Source: Kiritimatiellia bacterium (GTDB lineage: Bacteria > Verrucomicrobiota > Kiritimatiellia > RFP12 > UBA1067). From it: a stretch of 13,575 bases of DNA. This document shows, piece by piece, positions 5,288 through 12,909 of this stretch (positions are counted from its first letter, which is position 1; each line of letters opens with the position of its first letter). The position numbers were made by a program, and so were the translations under genes. The stretch is taken from contig JAFRNO010000219.1 in NCBI GenBank assembly GCA_017430155.1, positions 1 through 13,575 on the forward strand, given 5' to 3'. The notes beneath the pieces were generated by a model. The model saw only the letters and a list, made by a program, of their open reading frames with translations. It had not been told where the DNA came from and did not search any database.

Positions 5288-7915
5288 ATGACGAGAGGAA
5301 AAACAGACCGTTTCGGGCGGCGCGCCGCGTATGCGGTGGCACTGGCGTGCTGGGCGTGCGGCTGCATGGTAGTGGCGAAGGACGTGACGTGGGCCGGCGC
5401 GACGGGCGCGAACTGGGACACCTCTTCCCAGAACTGGGTGCTGACCGGCACGTCGACGCCGACGACGTTCGCGAACGGCGACAACGTGACGTTCGACGAC
5501 TCCTGCGCGGGCACGTCCTGCAAGATCGCCGCCAACGTGACGCCGGGCGCGCTCGTGGTGCGTCGCGACAACGACTTCACCTTCATCGCCTCCGGGGCCA
5601 TCCAGAACGGCATGACGTCCTTCGACAAGTACGGCACGGGCACGCTCTTCATGGAGGGAAACGTGAGCTTGGCGACGTGCGACATCCACATCTGGGGCGG
5701 CGCGATCAAGAACACGAAGCCGAACTGCCACACGTCATTCGGCGGGAAAGCTCCTTTCAAGGTCTACGTGCACGACGGTGCCCGACTGTGGCTCGCTGCG
5801 CGGAATTCATCCGGCGACGTGACGAAAGGCTACTGCGACGTGACGGTGTACACCAACGGGGTTATCGACCTTAACAAGCCGGAAGGCGGGGTCTGTCCCG
5901 TCAAGTCGCTCACGCTCGACGGCGGCACTTTCTTCTCTGGATGTGGCGATGGTATCTATGGCACTATCAAGATCGAGGAGAGACTCGCCGTGAAGGGTAC
6001 GGTGCCCTATGTGTTTACGAACGCGCTGAATGCTTCGGGCACCCCGTATGGCGGCCAGTGCATCATCCTCGGATACAGTTCCCCGACGACGTTCGACATC
6101 GACGACATCACGGGCGGCGCCGAGACGGCGGACGCGGCGGACGATCTCGCCGACGCGACCTTCTACTTGCCTTTCATGCGCGTATCCAGCTGGACCGCGC
6201 CGTATGGTTGCCGCGACATCGTGAAACGCGGGCTGGGCCGGATGACGATTGCCGTCGCGGCGAAAACGGGGAACAGCGCGCCCGGCGGGCGCTGGCTCGT
6301 GGAGGAGGGCACGTTGGAATTCAACGAACAGTATTCGCTCTGCAATACGGTGACGAACCCGGTGTGCGTCTTGCCGGGCGCGCGGCTCGTCCTGTCTCAG
6401 CGCAACGCCCTGTGCGGGGTTAACGCGAGCGTCCTGGCCCGGCCGATCGTCGTCGACCACGGAACGTTCGAGGTGCGGCGGGCGTTCCAGAAGCTCGGAC
6501 CGCTCACCCTCGACCACGCGGCGTTCGTCTACACGAACACTTCCGACTTCGTCGCGGGCTACCTGGGCGTGCTCGAGTTCGGCACGAACCTGACCATCAT
6601 CGCCGACGAGCCCGTCACGCTTACGCCGGCGTCGAATCCCACGCCCGCGCGCGTGACGTTCCATTTCGCGCCGGATACAGTCTGCACGGACATCCACGTG
6701 GACGCGATACCCGGAAACGCGGGCGCCGACCTGACGGTCAGCCATGTTCTCGAAGACTGCGTGTCGGCGCTCCACCACAACGCCAGCGGCGCGACGACTG
6801 GGCGCACCACGCAGGCGTCGGGATTCATCAAGACGGGCACGGGCACGCTGCTCCTGACGGAACGCGACTCGTCCTATTCCGGCCGCACCGAGATCCGCGA
6901 GGGAACGGTCGTGCTGGATCGCCCCGGCTATTCGGCGTCGACGTTCGGCAACGCCACCAAGACGTACCTCGGCAACATGACCACGGCCGGACGCCAGATC
7001 GTCGTCACGACCAACGGCACGCTCCGCATCAACCAGCGCAACATCTTCCAGTCGATGTCGGTGGCGGGAAACCCCAACTTGAAGGCCGAGCTTGTCGTGC
7101 GCGGCGGCACGTTGACCTGCGCGGCGGGCGCGGGCAGCGCGATCGGGAACATCACGTTCGACGACGCGACGTGGAACCGGTCTTACGGGAACAACAACTG
7201 GGGGTACTGGCAGCTCAACCACACGTTCACGCTCACTGGTACGCGGCCGTACGACTTCCCGCTCGTATCGGGGCACCCGGGACTGGAGGCCATCACGATC
7301 GTCCCCGGCACGGCGTCCACGTTCGCCGTCGACGACATCACGGGCGACGACGCCGTGGATGCGTCGTTCGGGTTCTACCTCACGCAGCCGCGTGACGACA
7401 ACCGCCGGAACCACGTCTACGGGTTCACGAAGGCGGGGGCGGGCACGTTGCGCCTCGCCTCCACCTATTCAGACGGCTGCAGGCCGAACGGCACCAACGA
7501 CGTGACGGCCGGCACACTGCAGGTCGACACGCTCACGGGACTTGACGCGACGCGTCTCACGCTCGTGCGCGCGGGCGCGTACCTCTCTGGTACGGGCAAG
7601 GTGACGAACGTTGAGATCGCGGCGGGCGGCGGGTTCGCCGCCACAGCCGGCCAGAAGGGGATGCTGACGATCGCGGGCGACGCGACCGTGCCGGCGACGG
7701 GCGTGGTGGAGATCGCGAATCCGGGCGGCATGGACACGAACCGGATTCTCGTCAAGTTCGCGACAGTGGCGGGGACGTTGACGATTCCGGACGACTTGTC
7801 GGGCTGGACGGTCAAGGTCGACGGCGTGACGATGCCGCCTGGATTCGCGTTGTTGCGGCAGGGCAACACGCTCGTTGCCGGATGCGTTCAGGGGACGATG
7901 GTCATCTTCCGGTGA
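5288..7915 (+). CDS. Large secreted protein with autotransporter-associated beta-strand repeats
   Basis: An 875-residue protein with an N-terminal signal sequence: basic MTRGKTDRFGRR, a hydrophobic AYAVALACWACGCMVV, and probable cleavage after VVA. The mature part begins DVTWAGATGANWDT, typical of PATR-type (PF12951) surface proteins. Recognisable repeat units of the form K-x-G-x-G-T-L lie near residues 112 (YGTGTLFM), 311 (KRGLGRMTI), 513 (KTGTGTLLL) and 712 (KAGAGTLRL). Each is followed by a GTLxx strand such as EEGTLEF, REGTVVL and TAGTLQV. A module around the motif DDITG occurs twice (near 274 and 680), suggesting internal duplication. No C-terminal beta-barrel is visible; the protein ends GCVQGTMVIFR, so secretion or anchoring must differ from classical autotransporters. 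GGAG at 5277-5280, 7 nt before the ATG, fixes the start. Substrate or partner is unknown; a surface adhesion or polysaccharide-binding role is inferred from the family and neighbours. Confidence 0.88.
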   Translation: MTRGKTDRFGRRAAYAVALACWACGCMVVAKDVTWAGATGANWDTSSQNWVLTGTSTPTTFANGDNVTFDDSCAGTSCKIAANVTPGALVVRRDNDFTFIASGAIQNGMTSFDKYGTGTLFMEGNVSLATCDIHIWGGAIKNTKPNCHTSFGGKAPFKVYVHDGARLWLAARNSSGDVTKGYCDVTVYTNGVIDLNKPEGGVCPVKSLTLDGGTFFSGCGDGIYGTIKIEERLAVKGTVPYVFTNALNASGTPYGGQCIILGYSSPTTFDIDDITGGAETADAADDLADATFYLPFMRVSSWTAPYGCRDIVKRGLGRMTIAVAAKTGNSAPGGRWLVEEGTLEFNEQYSLCNTVTNPVCVLPGARLVLSQRNALCGVNASVLARPIVVDHGTFEVRRAFQKLGPLTLDHAAFVYTNTSDFVAGYLGVLEFGTNLTIIADEPVTLTPASNPTPARVTFHFAPDTVCTDIHVDAIPGNAGADLTVSHVLEDCVSALHHNASGATTGRTTQASGFIKTGTGTLLLTERDSSYSGRTEIREGTVVLDRPGYSASTFGNATKTYLGNMTTAGRQIVVTTNGTLRINQRNIFQSMSVAGNPNLKAELVVRGGTLTCAAGAGSAIGNITFDDATWNRSYGNNNWGYWQLNHTFTLTGTRPYDFPLVSGHPGLEAITIVPGTASTFAVDDITGDDAVDASFGFYLTQPRDDNRRNHVYGFTKAGAGTLRLASTYSDGCRPNGTNDVTAGTLQVDTLTGLDATRLTLVRAGAYLSGTGKVTNVEIAAGGGFAATAGQKGMLTIAGDATVPATGVVEIANPGGMDTNRILVKFATVAGTLTIPDDLSGWTVKVDGVTMPPGFALLRQGNTLVAGCVQGTMVIFR

Positions 7916-7978
7916 TTGGAAGGGACAAGAAGGGAATGGGAACTGCGTCGCCGTCTGAGACACAAAAGGATCTGGTTT

Positions 7979-8016
7979 AATAACAAACGGATTTGCGCAC
8001 GCCTACGGCGTTCGCG
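7979..8016 (+). repeat. Copy A of a dispersed hairpin-forming repeat (5' half only)
   Basis: This 38-bp stretch matches 8269-8308 with one substitution and two single-base indels. Its core forms a hairpin: GCGCACGCC (7996-8004 region) pairs with GGCGTTCGC with one mismatch around a 3-nt loop. It lies in the gap between the repeat-protein gene and the methyltransferase gene, 17 bp upstream of that promoter's -35. The palindromic second half seen in copy B is absent here. Confidence 0.75.
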
Positions 8017-8032
8017 TGTGTTGGTTCTGGCG

Positions 8033-8061
8033 TTGCGGCAAGGCGGGCGTTTTGGTAAACT
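8033..8061 (+). promoter_or_regulatory. Extended -10 promoter of the restriction-modification genes
   Basis: TTGCGG (8033-8038), a 17-bp spacer, then TAAACT (8056-8061) with TGG immediately before it. The layout is the same as at 2843-2871. The start of transcription would be near 8068, 15 nt before the ATG at 8083. GGAG at 8073-8076 gives a 6-nt ribosome-site spacing. Confidence 0.65.
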
Positions 8062-8067
8062 AACGCC
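8046..8067 (+). promoter_or_regulatory. Dyad bracketing the -10 box: candidate operator
   Basis: GGCGTT (8046-8051) and its exact inverse AACGCC (8062-8067) are separated by ten bases that are precisely the extended -10 (8052-8061). A further direct GGCGTT lies at 8029-8034 across the -35, and another at 8007-8012 in the repeat. A protein bound to the dyad would block RNA polymerase, as controller proteins do in many restriction-modification loci. No controller gene is visible here, so the role is inferred. Confidence 0.4.
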
Positions 8068-8082
8068 AAGTCGGAGAATACT

Positions 8083-9663
8083 ATGGCACAGAAACGTCCA
8101 GAGGGACAGAGGCGAAAGGCACCGCCCAGAAAAGAGGCGAGGGAGGAGACCGCAAAGGTCGTCCTTGTCGGCACGTACAAGGGCGACCAGCTTACGCGTT
8201 GGCGTGGCTGGTACAACTACCCAATCTCGGAGGGGGATTTCAACGTAGGAACGCCGAAGGGGGGCGAAAATAAACAAACGGATTTGCTCACGCCTAACGG
8301 CGTTCGCGGTGCGGGAGGGTCGCAACTTGTTGCGACCGGAAAAACGGACGCAATGAATTGCGTCCCTCCCGACTTCTCGCGGATCAACGAACTGTGGCTT
8401 TTCAACGGAACGAAAGGCCGGAAGACATTCAAGGTTGAATTCGTCGGCGTGAAGACGCGCGAAGAGCTGATCCGCGACTACGGCTATCCTGCGAAGGGCA
8501 AGGCGCATGGCGAGAGGTACTTGCTCTTCAAGACCGAGTTCATGTATCAGCACAAGCTCACGCCACCCGAAGAAGCCGAGCGCGTCGTCGTCCGTACGGC
8601 GGACTTTGCCCGCTCGCCGAAGATTCGCAGCCAGCTCAAGGCGTATCTTGAATCGCCCGACCGCAACGACCCCGACCTCGCGAAGCGGCTTCCCGAAATC
8701 ATCACCAAGCTCCGCCCCGACCAGCTCCGCGTATGCGAAGCGGCGGTGCAGTTGGAGTTTGATTTATTAACGCCTAAGATTACGTCAACGAAGACTTCCT
8801 TAGGAATGGTTCCCCGAGAACAGTTCAACCTTTATGAATCTGATTTCGTCGCTGTAAGACAGTCTCCATTATCAATGATGTCTGTTGAAGAGGTAAAGGA
8901 CAAGATTTTTCAGGGCGACTGTCTTAGCATTCTTCCTAAGTTCCCAGCCGCTTCAGTTGACATGATACTTTGTGATTTGCCTTATGGAACAACCCAGAAC
9001 AAATGGGATTCCGTGATACCACTTGACTTGCTCTGGGCTGAATACAAGCGCATCCTCAAACCAAATGGATCAGTAGTTCTGACTTCCCAGGGAATGTTTA
9101 CAGCTAAACTCGTACTGAGCAACCCCAGCTGGTTTAAGTATAAGATTGTGTGGGTCAAGTCCAAGCCTACCAATTTTCTGAATGCCAAGGTTCAGCCCTT
9201 GCGAAAACACGAAGACGTATGTGTATTCTACGGGCATCATTGCACATATAATCCAGTTATGGGCGAAGGCGTGCCATACGACAAGGGAGTGCGAAAAAAT
9301 CAGCTTTCTGGGTCGTACGGAGACTTTCGCCCTGTCCATGTTCAAAGTAGCGGGAAACGATATCCAACTGACGTTGTGTATTTTAAGACCGCGGAAAGCG
9401 AGGGCGAAGTCTGGCATCCGACGCAAAAGCCTGTGGAACTCGGCCGTTATCTTGTCAAGACGTTTTCTAATCCTGGGGATCTGGTTCTCGACAATGCATT
9501 CGGGAGCGGAAGCTTCCTATTAGCAGCAGCATTGGAGAATCGGCATTTTGTGGGGATAGAGAAAAATGAAAGTGTCGCGCTTTTTAAGGAGAAATCGATT
9601 GACTACCTTGATATTGCGATGTCGCGCCTTAACGGTATTTTAAAACGCAGGGAGGTCTCATGA
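8083..9663 (+). CDS. Chimeric protein: N-terminal domain of unknown function fused to a beta-class DNA methyltransferase (N6-adenine or N4-cytosine)
   Basis: The C-terminal ~260 of 526 residues are a classic N6_N4_Mtase (PF01555). The catalytic motif DLPYGTTQNKWD begins at D298 and the AdoMet-binding motif LVLDNAFGSGSF includes D470. The order IV before I defines the beta class; the recognition region lies between. This half resembles a free-standing methylase starting at MMSVEEVKDKIFQGDC (internal ATGs at 8875 and 8878). The N-terminal ~225 residues are a separate domain I cannot name, with features such as WYNYPI, INELWLFNG and DYGYPAKGKAHGERYLLF, then a charged helical part. Base composition changes at the junction: 63% GC at 8641-8700 against 42% at 8761-8820. 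Residues 63-97 come from an inserted repeat. The stop overlaps the next start (ATGA, 9660-9663), so the two are co-translated. Role: probably the protective methylase of a restriction-modification pair. Confidence 0.87.
   Translation: MAQKRPEGQRRKAPPRKEAREETAKVVLVGTYKGDQLTRWRGWYNYPISEGDFNVGTPKGGENKQTDLLTPNGVRGAGGSQLVATGKTDAMNCVPPDFSRINELWLFNGTKGRKTFKVEFVGVKTREELIRDYGYPAKGKAHGERYLLFKTEFMYQHKLTPPEEAERVVVRTADFARSPKIRSQLKAYLESPDRNDPDLAKRLPEIITKLRPDQLRVCEAAVQLEFDLLTPKITSTKTSLGMVPREQFNLYESDFVAVRQSPLSMMSVEEVKDKIFQGDCLSILPKFPAASVDMILCDLPYGTTQNKWDSVIPLDLLWAEYKRILKPNGSVVLTSQGMFTAKLVLSNPSWFKYKIVWVKSKPTNFLNAKVQPLRKHEDVCVFYGHHCTYNPVMGEGVPYDKGVRKNQLSGSYGDFRPVHVQSSGKRYPTDVVYFKTAESEGEVWHPTQKPVELGRYLVKTFSNPGDLVLDNAFGSGSFLLAAALENRHFVGIEKNESVALFKEKSIDYLDIAMSRLNGILKRREVS
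8269..8371 (+). repeat. Copy B of the dispersed repeat: structured element nested in frame in the methyltransferase gene
   Basis: The 5' half (8269-8308) matches copy A. The 3' part is a three-way-junction palindrome. The outer stem CGGGAGGG (8312-8319) pairs perfectly with CCCTCCCG (8364-8371). Inside are two perfect hairpins with 2-nt loops: TCGCAAC/GTTGCGA (8320-8326 with 8329-8335) and ACGCAAT/ATTGCGT (8348-8354 with 8357-8363). Read in frame it adds residues 63-97 without a stop, between two segments that look like one domain. This resembles REP/MITE-like palindromic elements that colonise coding sequence. Confidence 0.75.
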
Positions 9664-12443
9664 AAAACGGAAAGACGCCAGTGTTCAATGAACGAGCATG
9701 GGGAATCCAAATCATATCGGAAATCAATCGGCTTGTTTCCGATAAATCCGTCAACTATTGTGTTAAGTGCGCGGGTGGTGAGTTTGGTACGGCTCAAGAG
9801 GGGGCATCTACTCTTTTCCCTGATGTGTTGTTGTTCGGCGATGTAAGTAAACGTTTGATTATACAGGGATGGGAACTCAAGACCCCAGAAACTGACATCG
9901 CTGACGTAAAGCTCCTAGCAAACGCCAAGGAGAAGGCACGTAGGATGGATACTAGGTCATTTCTCGTATGGAATGGCAGGGTTGCAGTTCTCTACGTTCT
10001 TGATCCCGATGAAGAATGGCGCGAGAGTTGCAGATGGATAGATCCAGCGATCACGTCAAGAGAGACGCTCGATAGAATGCCGGAGGTCTGGAAGTCTACT
10101 TTACAGTCAATTATCCTGAAGATAGAAGAATTGGTGTCGAAAGGCCCAATTCTCTCTGCTGCGAGAACGACTGATCAACTTGATAGCCTTGTTACGGCTG
10201 TATTGAATGCGACCCAAAATCCGATAGAAGAGTCTTTGCACAAACAATACGTGAGTAACGGTAAGTTCAGGGCGTCTCTTGATGCATGGTGGATGTCCGT
10301 TAGAGGGGAGCATCCAGATATAAAGGCGCCGAGTGAAGACGCGGCGGTGTCGGTCAAGGCGACCGAGACCGCATATCACTGGGCGCTTAGGATATTGTTC
10401 GTCCACTACATGAAAACTTTTGAGCATGACGCCTGGAATGTCGATAACTTCGATGACGCAACCAGTCCATCGGAATTCGACAAATTCTGCGATGAGCTTT
10501 CCGCGAAGCATGATTTTGCACTCATGTTGCGTGCGCGAACTGACTTGCAGACTGTGCCAGATGCCGCATGGAGGGAGTTTGCCGCATTTAATAAGTTGCT
10601 TTCCTCCGTCCACATTGCATCGCTTTCACAGCCCGAACTGCACAGTATCGTACAACAGCTCCAGAGTCGGTATAGGATGAAGGCGCTAGGTCAGTTTCCG
10701 ACACCCAAGCGCCTTGCCGACTTGCTTGCGCGAATTGTTCTTAATGATGTCGAGAATGATGTCGTGATTGATCCGTGCTGCGGCACAGGAACGCTTTCAA
10801 GGGCCATTATGGACGAACGCCGCCGCCTTGGCGTTTCAGAAGAACTATGCTATCGCAATACGTGGGCAAGCGACAGATTTACTGCGCCATTGCAGTTTGC
10901 CACTCTTGCCCTTTCGTCGGGAAACAATCTGGACGAGGTCATTCGGTTGTTCTGTAAAGACGCCCTTTCGCTAACGGTTGGAGAGGAGATTTCGTTTACT
11001 AATCCGCGTACCGGAGCTCTTGTTAAGGAGAAACTTCCAAGATTCTCGGCGATCGTGGTCAATCCGCCGTTTATCAGATTTGAACACTGGAAAGACAATT
11101 ATGCTGGCGATACTGGCATGATAAGTTCCGCGCTTGCGCTTGCGAAAGATGCAAAAGCTGACTTCCTCGTGCCGATCGTTCTACACTTGGCCAACCTTCT
11201 CCTTCCCAATGGAACGCTGGGAGTGGTGCTGCCGAATGCTTGGCTTGGCGCTGGTTGGGCTCGAACCTTCCGACAGGAGCTCTCCAGACGCTTCGACTTT
11301 GAGTATGTCATAGGAAGCATGAATGGCCGTTGGTTCGAGGATGCCAAGATCGTCACAAACCTTGTCGTACTTCGTAAACGGGAAGGCGACGATCATTCAA
11401 AGCTGGACTGCGCTGATGGTTCGGTGACGTTCGCATTGACTGAGAAGCCAATTGCCCAATGGGCGGACGACTATCTCGGAGAGATTGTCGCTGGGATTGT
11501 CGCGAATAGCACTGCATTCAACGGATTTTCGCTGAAGCGACAGTCGTCAGAAATAATCCATACGGTTGACGAACTGGGATTGGCGTGGACCGCTTGTTTC
11601 GCTCCGCTCGATTGGCTTGCCGAGATCCGCACAAAGTTTGTACCAGTCACAGATTTCTTTGCGATTGCGCGTGGGGAAAGGCGAGGCTGGGACAAGATGT
11701 TCTATCCAGGGATTGAAGCCGCAGCAACAATTGAGAAACGATTCTTGGCACCCGTCATCAAGACCGCATCTGAGGTCACAGAACTGATCGCCCAAGCAGA
11801 CAGTGTTGCGTTCTGTTGCAATGAGCCCATTGAAGTGTTACGTAGAGAAAAGTGCGTTGGCGCACTTGCATGGATTGAACGTTTTGAGCGAGAAGTGAAC
11901 AATACAGGTCGGCCTCTCCCAGATGTGCTGGCGCGCTCTGGACAGCAGTGGTACGAAATGAGCGCATCCACAAGGGCCGACATAGCTGTCTCGATGAATC
12001 CTGGTGAGCGTCTTTTTTTCATGCGGATGCGGGAACCTACATTCGTGAATCAAAGACTCATCAGGCTTACGAAAAGAAATGATACGGTTGATGTGGAACT
12101 TTGCCATGCATTACTCTGTTCGATGGTCAGTTGTTTCTTCCTTGAGGCCTTGGGGTTCGGTCGTGGCGAGGGTGTGCTTGACTTGAGCGCGACGAAACTC
12201 AAGGACAGCCTCCTGATGCTCAATCCGCAACAACTCTCGAAAAGCCATGTGCGTACAATCAAAAAGGCTTTTGTGAAACTTGCGTCAAGGCCCGTCAAGA
12301 CCTTTGAAGAAGAGTTCTGTAGCAAAGACCGCTTGGCCTTTGAACGAGCCGTCTTGAAAGCTTATGACTGTGAATCGCTCTACACTCCGATTCTGACCGC
12401 CGTAAAAACCTTGCACAATCTTCGGCTGGCTCCAGTTCGTTAA
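9660..12443 (+). CDS. Type IIG-like restriction-modification protein: N-terminal PD-ExK nuclease motif with gamma-class N6-adenine methyltransferase
   Basis: A 927-residue protein. Residues ~1-110 hold a nuclease-like core: FPD with D55, then WELK with E72 and K74, i.e. PD-x16-ExK. A helical linker follows. The methyltransferase core starts at GQFPTP (344-349, motif X), then AdoMet motif DPCCGTGT (371-378) and catalytic NPPF (468-471). The order X-I-IV identifies a gamma-class adenine methylase (N6_Mtase type, PF02384). The last ~330 residues look like a TaqI/HsdS-type recognition region. One chain thus appears able to cut, methylate and recognise, as in type IIG or type ISP-like enzymes, although no helicase is present. 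A strong GGAGG (9651-9655) sits 4 nt before the ATG, which overlaps the stop of the upstream methylase. Codon use is less GC-rich than the carbohydrate genes, consistent with horizontal transfer. If the nuclease motif is not functional, it would be a solitary methylase. Confidence 0.85.
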   Translation: MKNGKTPVFNERAWGIQIISEINRLVSDKSVNYCVKCAGGEFGTAQEGASTLFPDVLLFGDVSKRLIIQGWELKTPETDIADVKLLANAKEKARRMDTRSFLVWNGRVAVLYVLDPDEEWRESCRWIDPAITSRETLDRMPEVWKSTLQSIILKIEELVSKGPILSAARTTDQLDSLVTAVLNATQNPIEESLHKQYVSNGKFRASLDAWWMSVRGEHPDIKAPSEDAAVSVKATETAYHWALRILFVHYMKTFEHDAWNVDNFDDATSPSEFDKFCDELSAKHDFALMLRARTDLQTVPDAAWREFAAFNKLLSSVHIASLSQPELHSIVQQLQSRYRMKALGQFPTPKRLADLLARIVLNDVENDVVIDPCCGTGTLSRAIMDERRRLGVSEELCYRNTWASDRFTAPLQFATLALSSGNNLDEVIRLFCKDALSLTVGEEISFTNPRTGALVKEKLPRFSAIVVNPPFIRFEHWKDNYAGDTGMISSALALAKDAKADFLVPIVLHLANLLLPNGTLGVVLPNAWLGAGWARTFRQELSRRFDFEYVIGSMNGRWFEDAKIVTNLVVLRKREGDDHSKLDCADGSVTFALTEKPIAQWADDYLGEIVAGIVANSTAFNGFSLKRQSSEIIHTVDELGLAWTACFAPLDWLAEIRTKFVPVTDFFAIARGERRGWDKMFYPGIEAAATIEKRFLAPVIKTASEVTELIAQADSVAFCCNEPIEVLRREKCVGALAWIERFEREVNNTGRPLPDVLARSGQQWYEMSASTRADIAVSMNPGERLFFMRMREPTFVNQRLIRLTKRNDTVDVELCHALLCSMVSCFFLEALGFGRGEGVLDLSATKLKDSLLMLNPQQLSKSHVRTIKKAFVKLASRPVKTFEEEFCSKDRLAFERAVLKAYDCESLYTPILTAVKTLHNLRLAPVR

Positions 12444-12466
12444 TCAAGGACTCTCTGGGGGTTTCA

Positions 12467-12574
12467 ATGCAGGTAAAAAACATAGAGGTAGAAATTGCGA
12501 TTCACTCTCCAGCTGCCGCCGCCGCGTTGTTTCGCGCGGCGTTACTGAAGGAGCAGAAGCGATATCATGGGTGA
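12467..12574 (+). pseudogene. Truncated RadC/JAB-like gene start (35 codons)
   Basis: ATG at 12467 with GGGGG at 12457-12461 opens a 35-codon frame ending TGA at 12572-12574. Its residues SPAAAAALFRAALLKEQK match TPGDAAAMFRAALPKGQR near the start of the intact JAMM gene at 12910. The DNA match is about 80% over roughly 50 bp (12507-12557 against 12944-12994) by eye. The metal-binding part is missing, so this is best read as a remnant of a second copy cut off by whatever placed the 12575-12900 segment. A tiny functional peptide is possible but less likely. Confidence 0.6.
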
Positions 12575-12639
12575 CAATGAGGGCTTTAGCACGCGCATAC
12601 AGAAATTCGTTAAAGACTAACTATAGGAGAACAGGACAG

Positions 12640-12873
12640 ATGAAGACCGTATATGTCGTTATAATCAGTGAAATGGCCGCAATGCATGCGAATGAGGTTG
12701 ACGCGGAGGTGTTTGCCGAACATGATGCAGCAGTTTCCTGGATTGAAAAGGAGATAGCTGAGAAGGTGCAAACATATCATCTTGAAGAATCCGCTGTGGA
12801 TGGTTGGTGTGTTGAGATTGATGGCCCCGCGCAAACCATTCAATACGACATAAGGGAATGTACTCTTCATTGA
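12640..12873 (+). CDS. Small hypothetical protein, 77 residues
   Basis: I do not recognise this family. The protein begins MKTVYVVIISEMAAMHANEV, a beta strand followed by a turn, then an acidic helical stretch (DAEVFAEHDAAVSWIEKEIAEK) and a C-terminal part rich in short strands (WCVEIDG, IQYDIREC). It has no signal peptide, membrane segment or obvious nucleic-acid-binding motif, and is clearly acidic. The ATG at 12640 is chosen because AGGAG lies at 12625-12629, 10 nt upstream. The frame stays open back to a GTG at 12571, but that extension is arginine-rich and overlaps the truncated JAMM remnant. The gene lies between that remnant and the intact JAMM gene, 36 nt before the latter. The position, directly after the restriction-modification pair, suggests accessory cargo, possibly acting with the JAMM protein; this is inference. 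Confidence 0.6.
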   Translation: MKTVYVVIISEMAAMHANEVDAEVFAEHDAAVSWIEKEIAEKVQTYHLEESAVDGWCVEIDGPAQTIQYDIRECTLH

Positions 12874-12909
12874 TCATTCTGCCGAATCAAACAGAAGGGA
12901 AGTGATGTC

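Noticed and set aside
5288..5370. Lipoprotein signal in the repeat protein (cysteines in ACWACGC)
   Set aside because: Neither cysteine has an acceptable lipobox before it (positions -3 to -1 are C-W-A or A-C-G), so an ordinary signal peptide is preferred.
4274..5731. Reverse-strand open frame of 485 codons spanning the AraC gene and the next gene start
   Set aside because: It crosses a terminator and a promoter of forward genes and has no recognisable domain.
5807..7414. Reverse-strand open frame of 535 codons inside the beta-strand-repeat gene
   Set aside because: Arginine/valine-rich shadow of a clearly recognisable repeat protein; no start signals.
12567..12620. 17-codon open frame (MGDNEGFSTRIQKFVKD) overlapping the JAB remnant
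   Set aside because: Too short to judge; AAGGAG lies 13 nt upstream, a poor spacing. It could be a leader peptide or a fragment of a lost gene, but nothing supports it further.
12844..12909. Separate promoter for the intact JAMM gene
   Set aside because: No -10/-35 pair of the form used elsewhere in the window was found in this gap or the adjoining bases.
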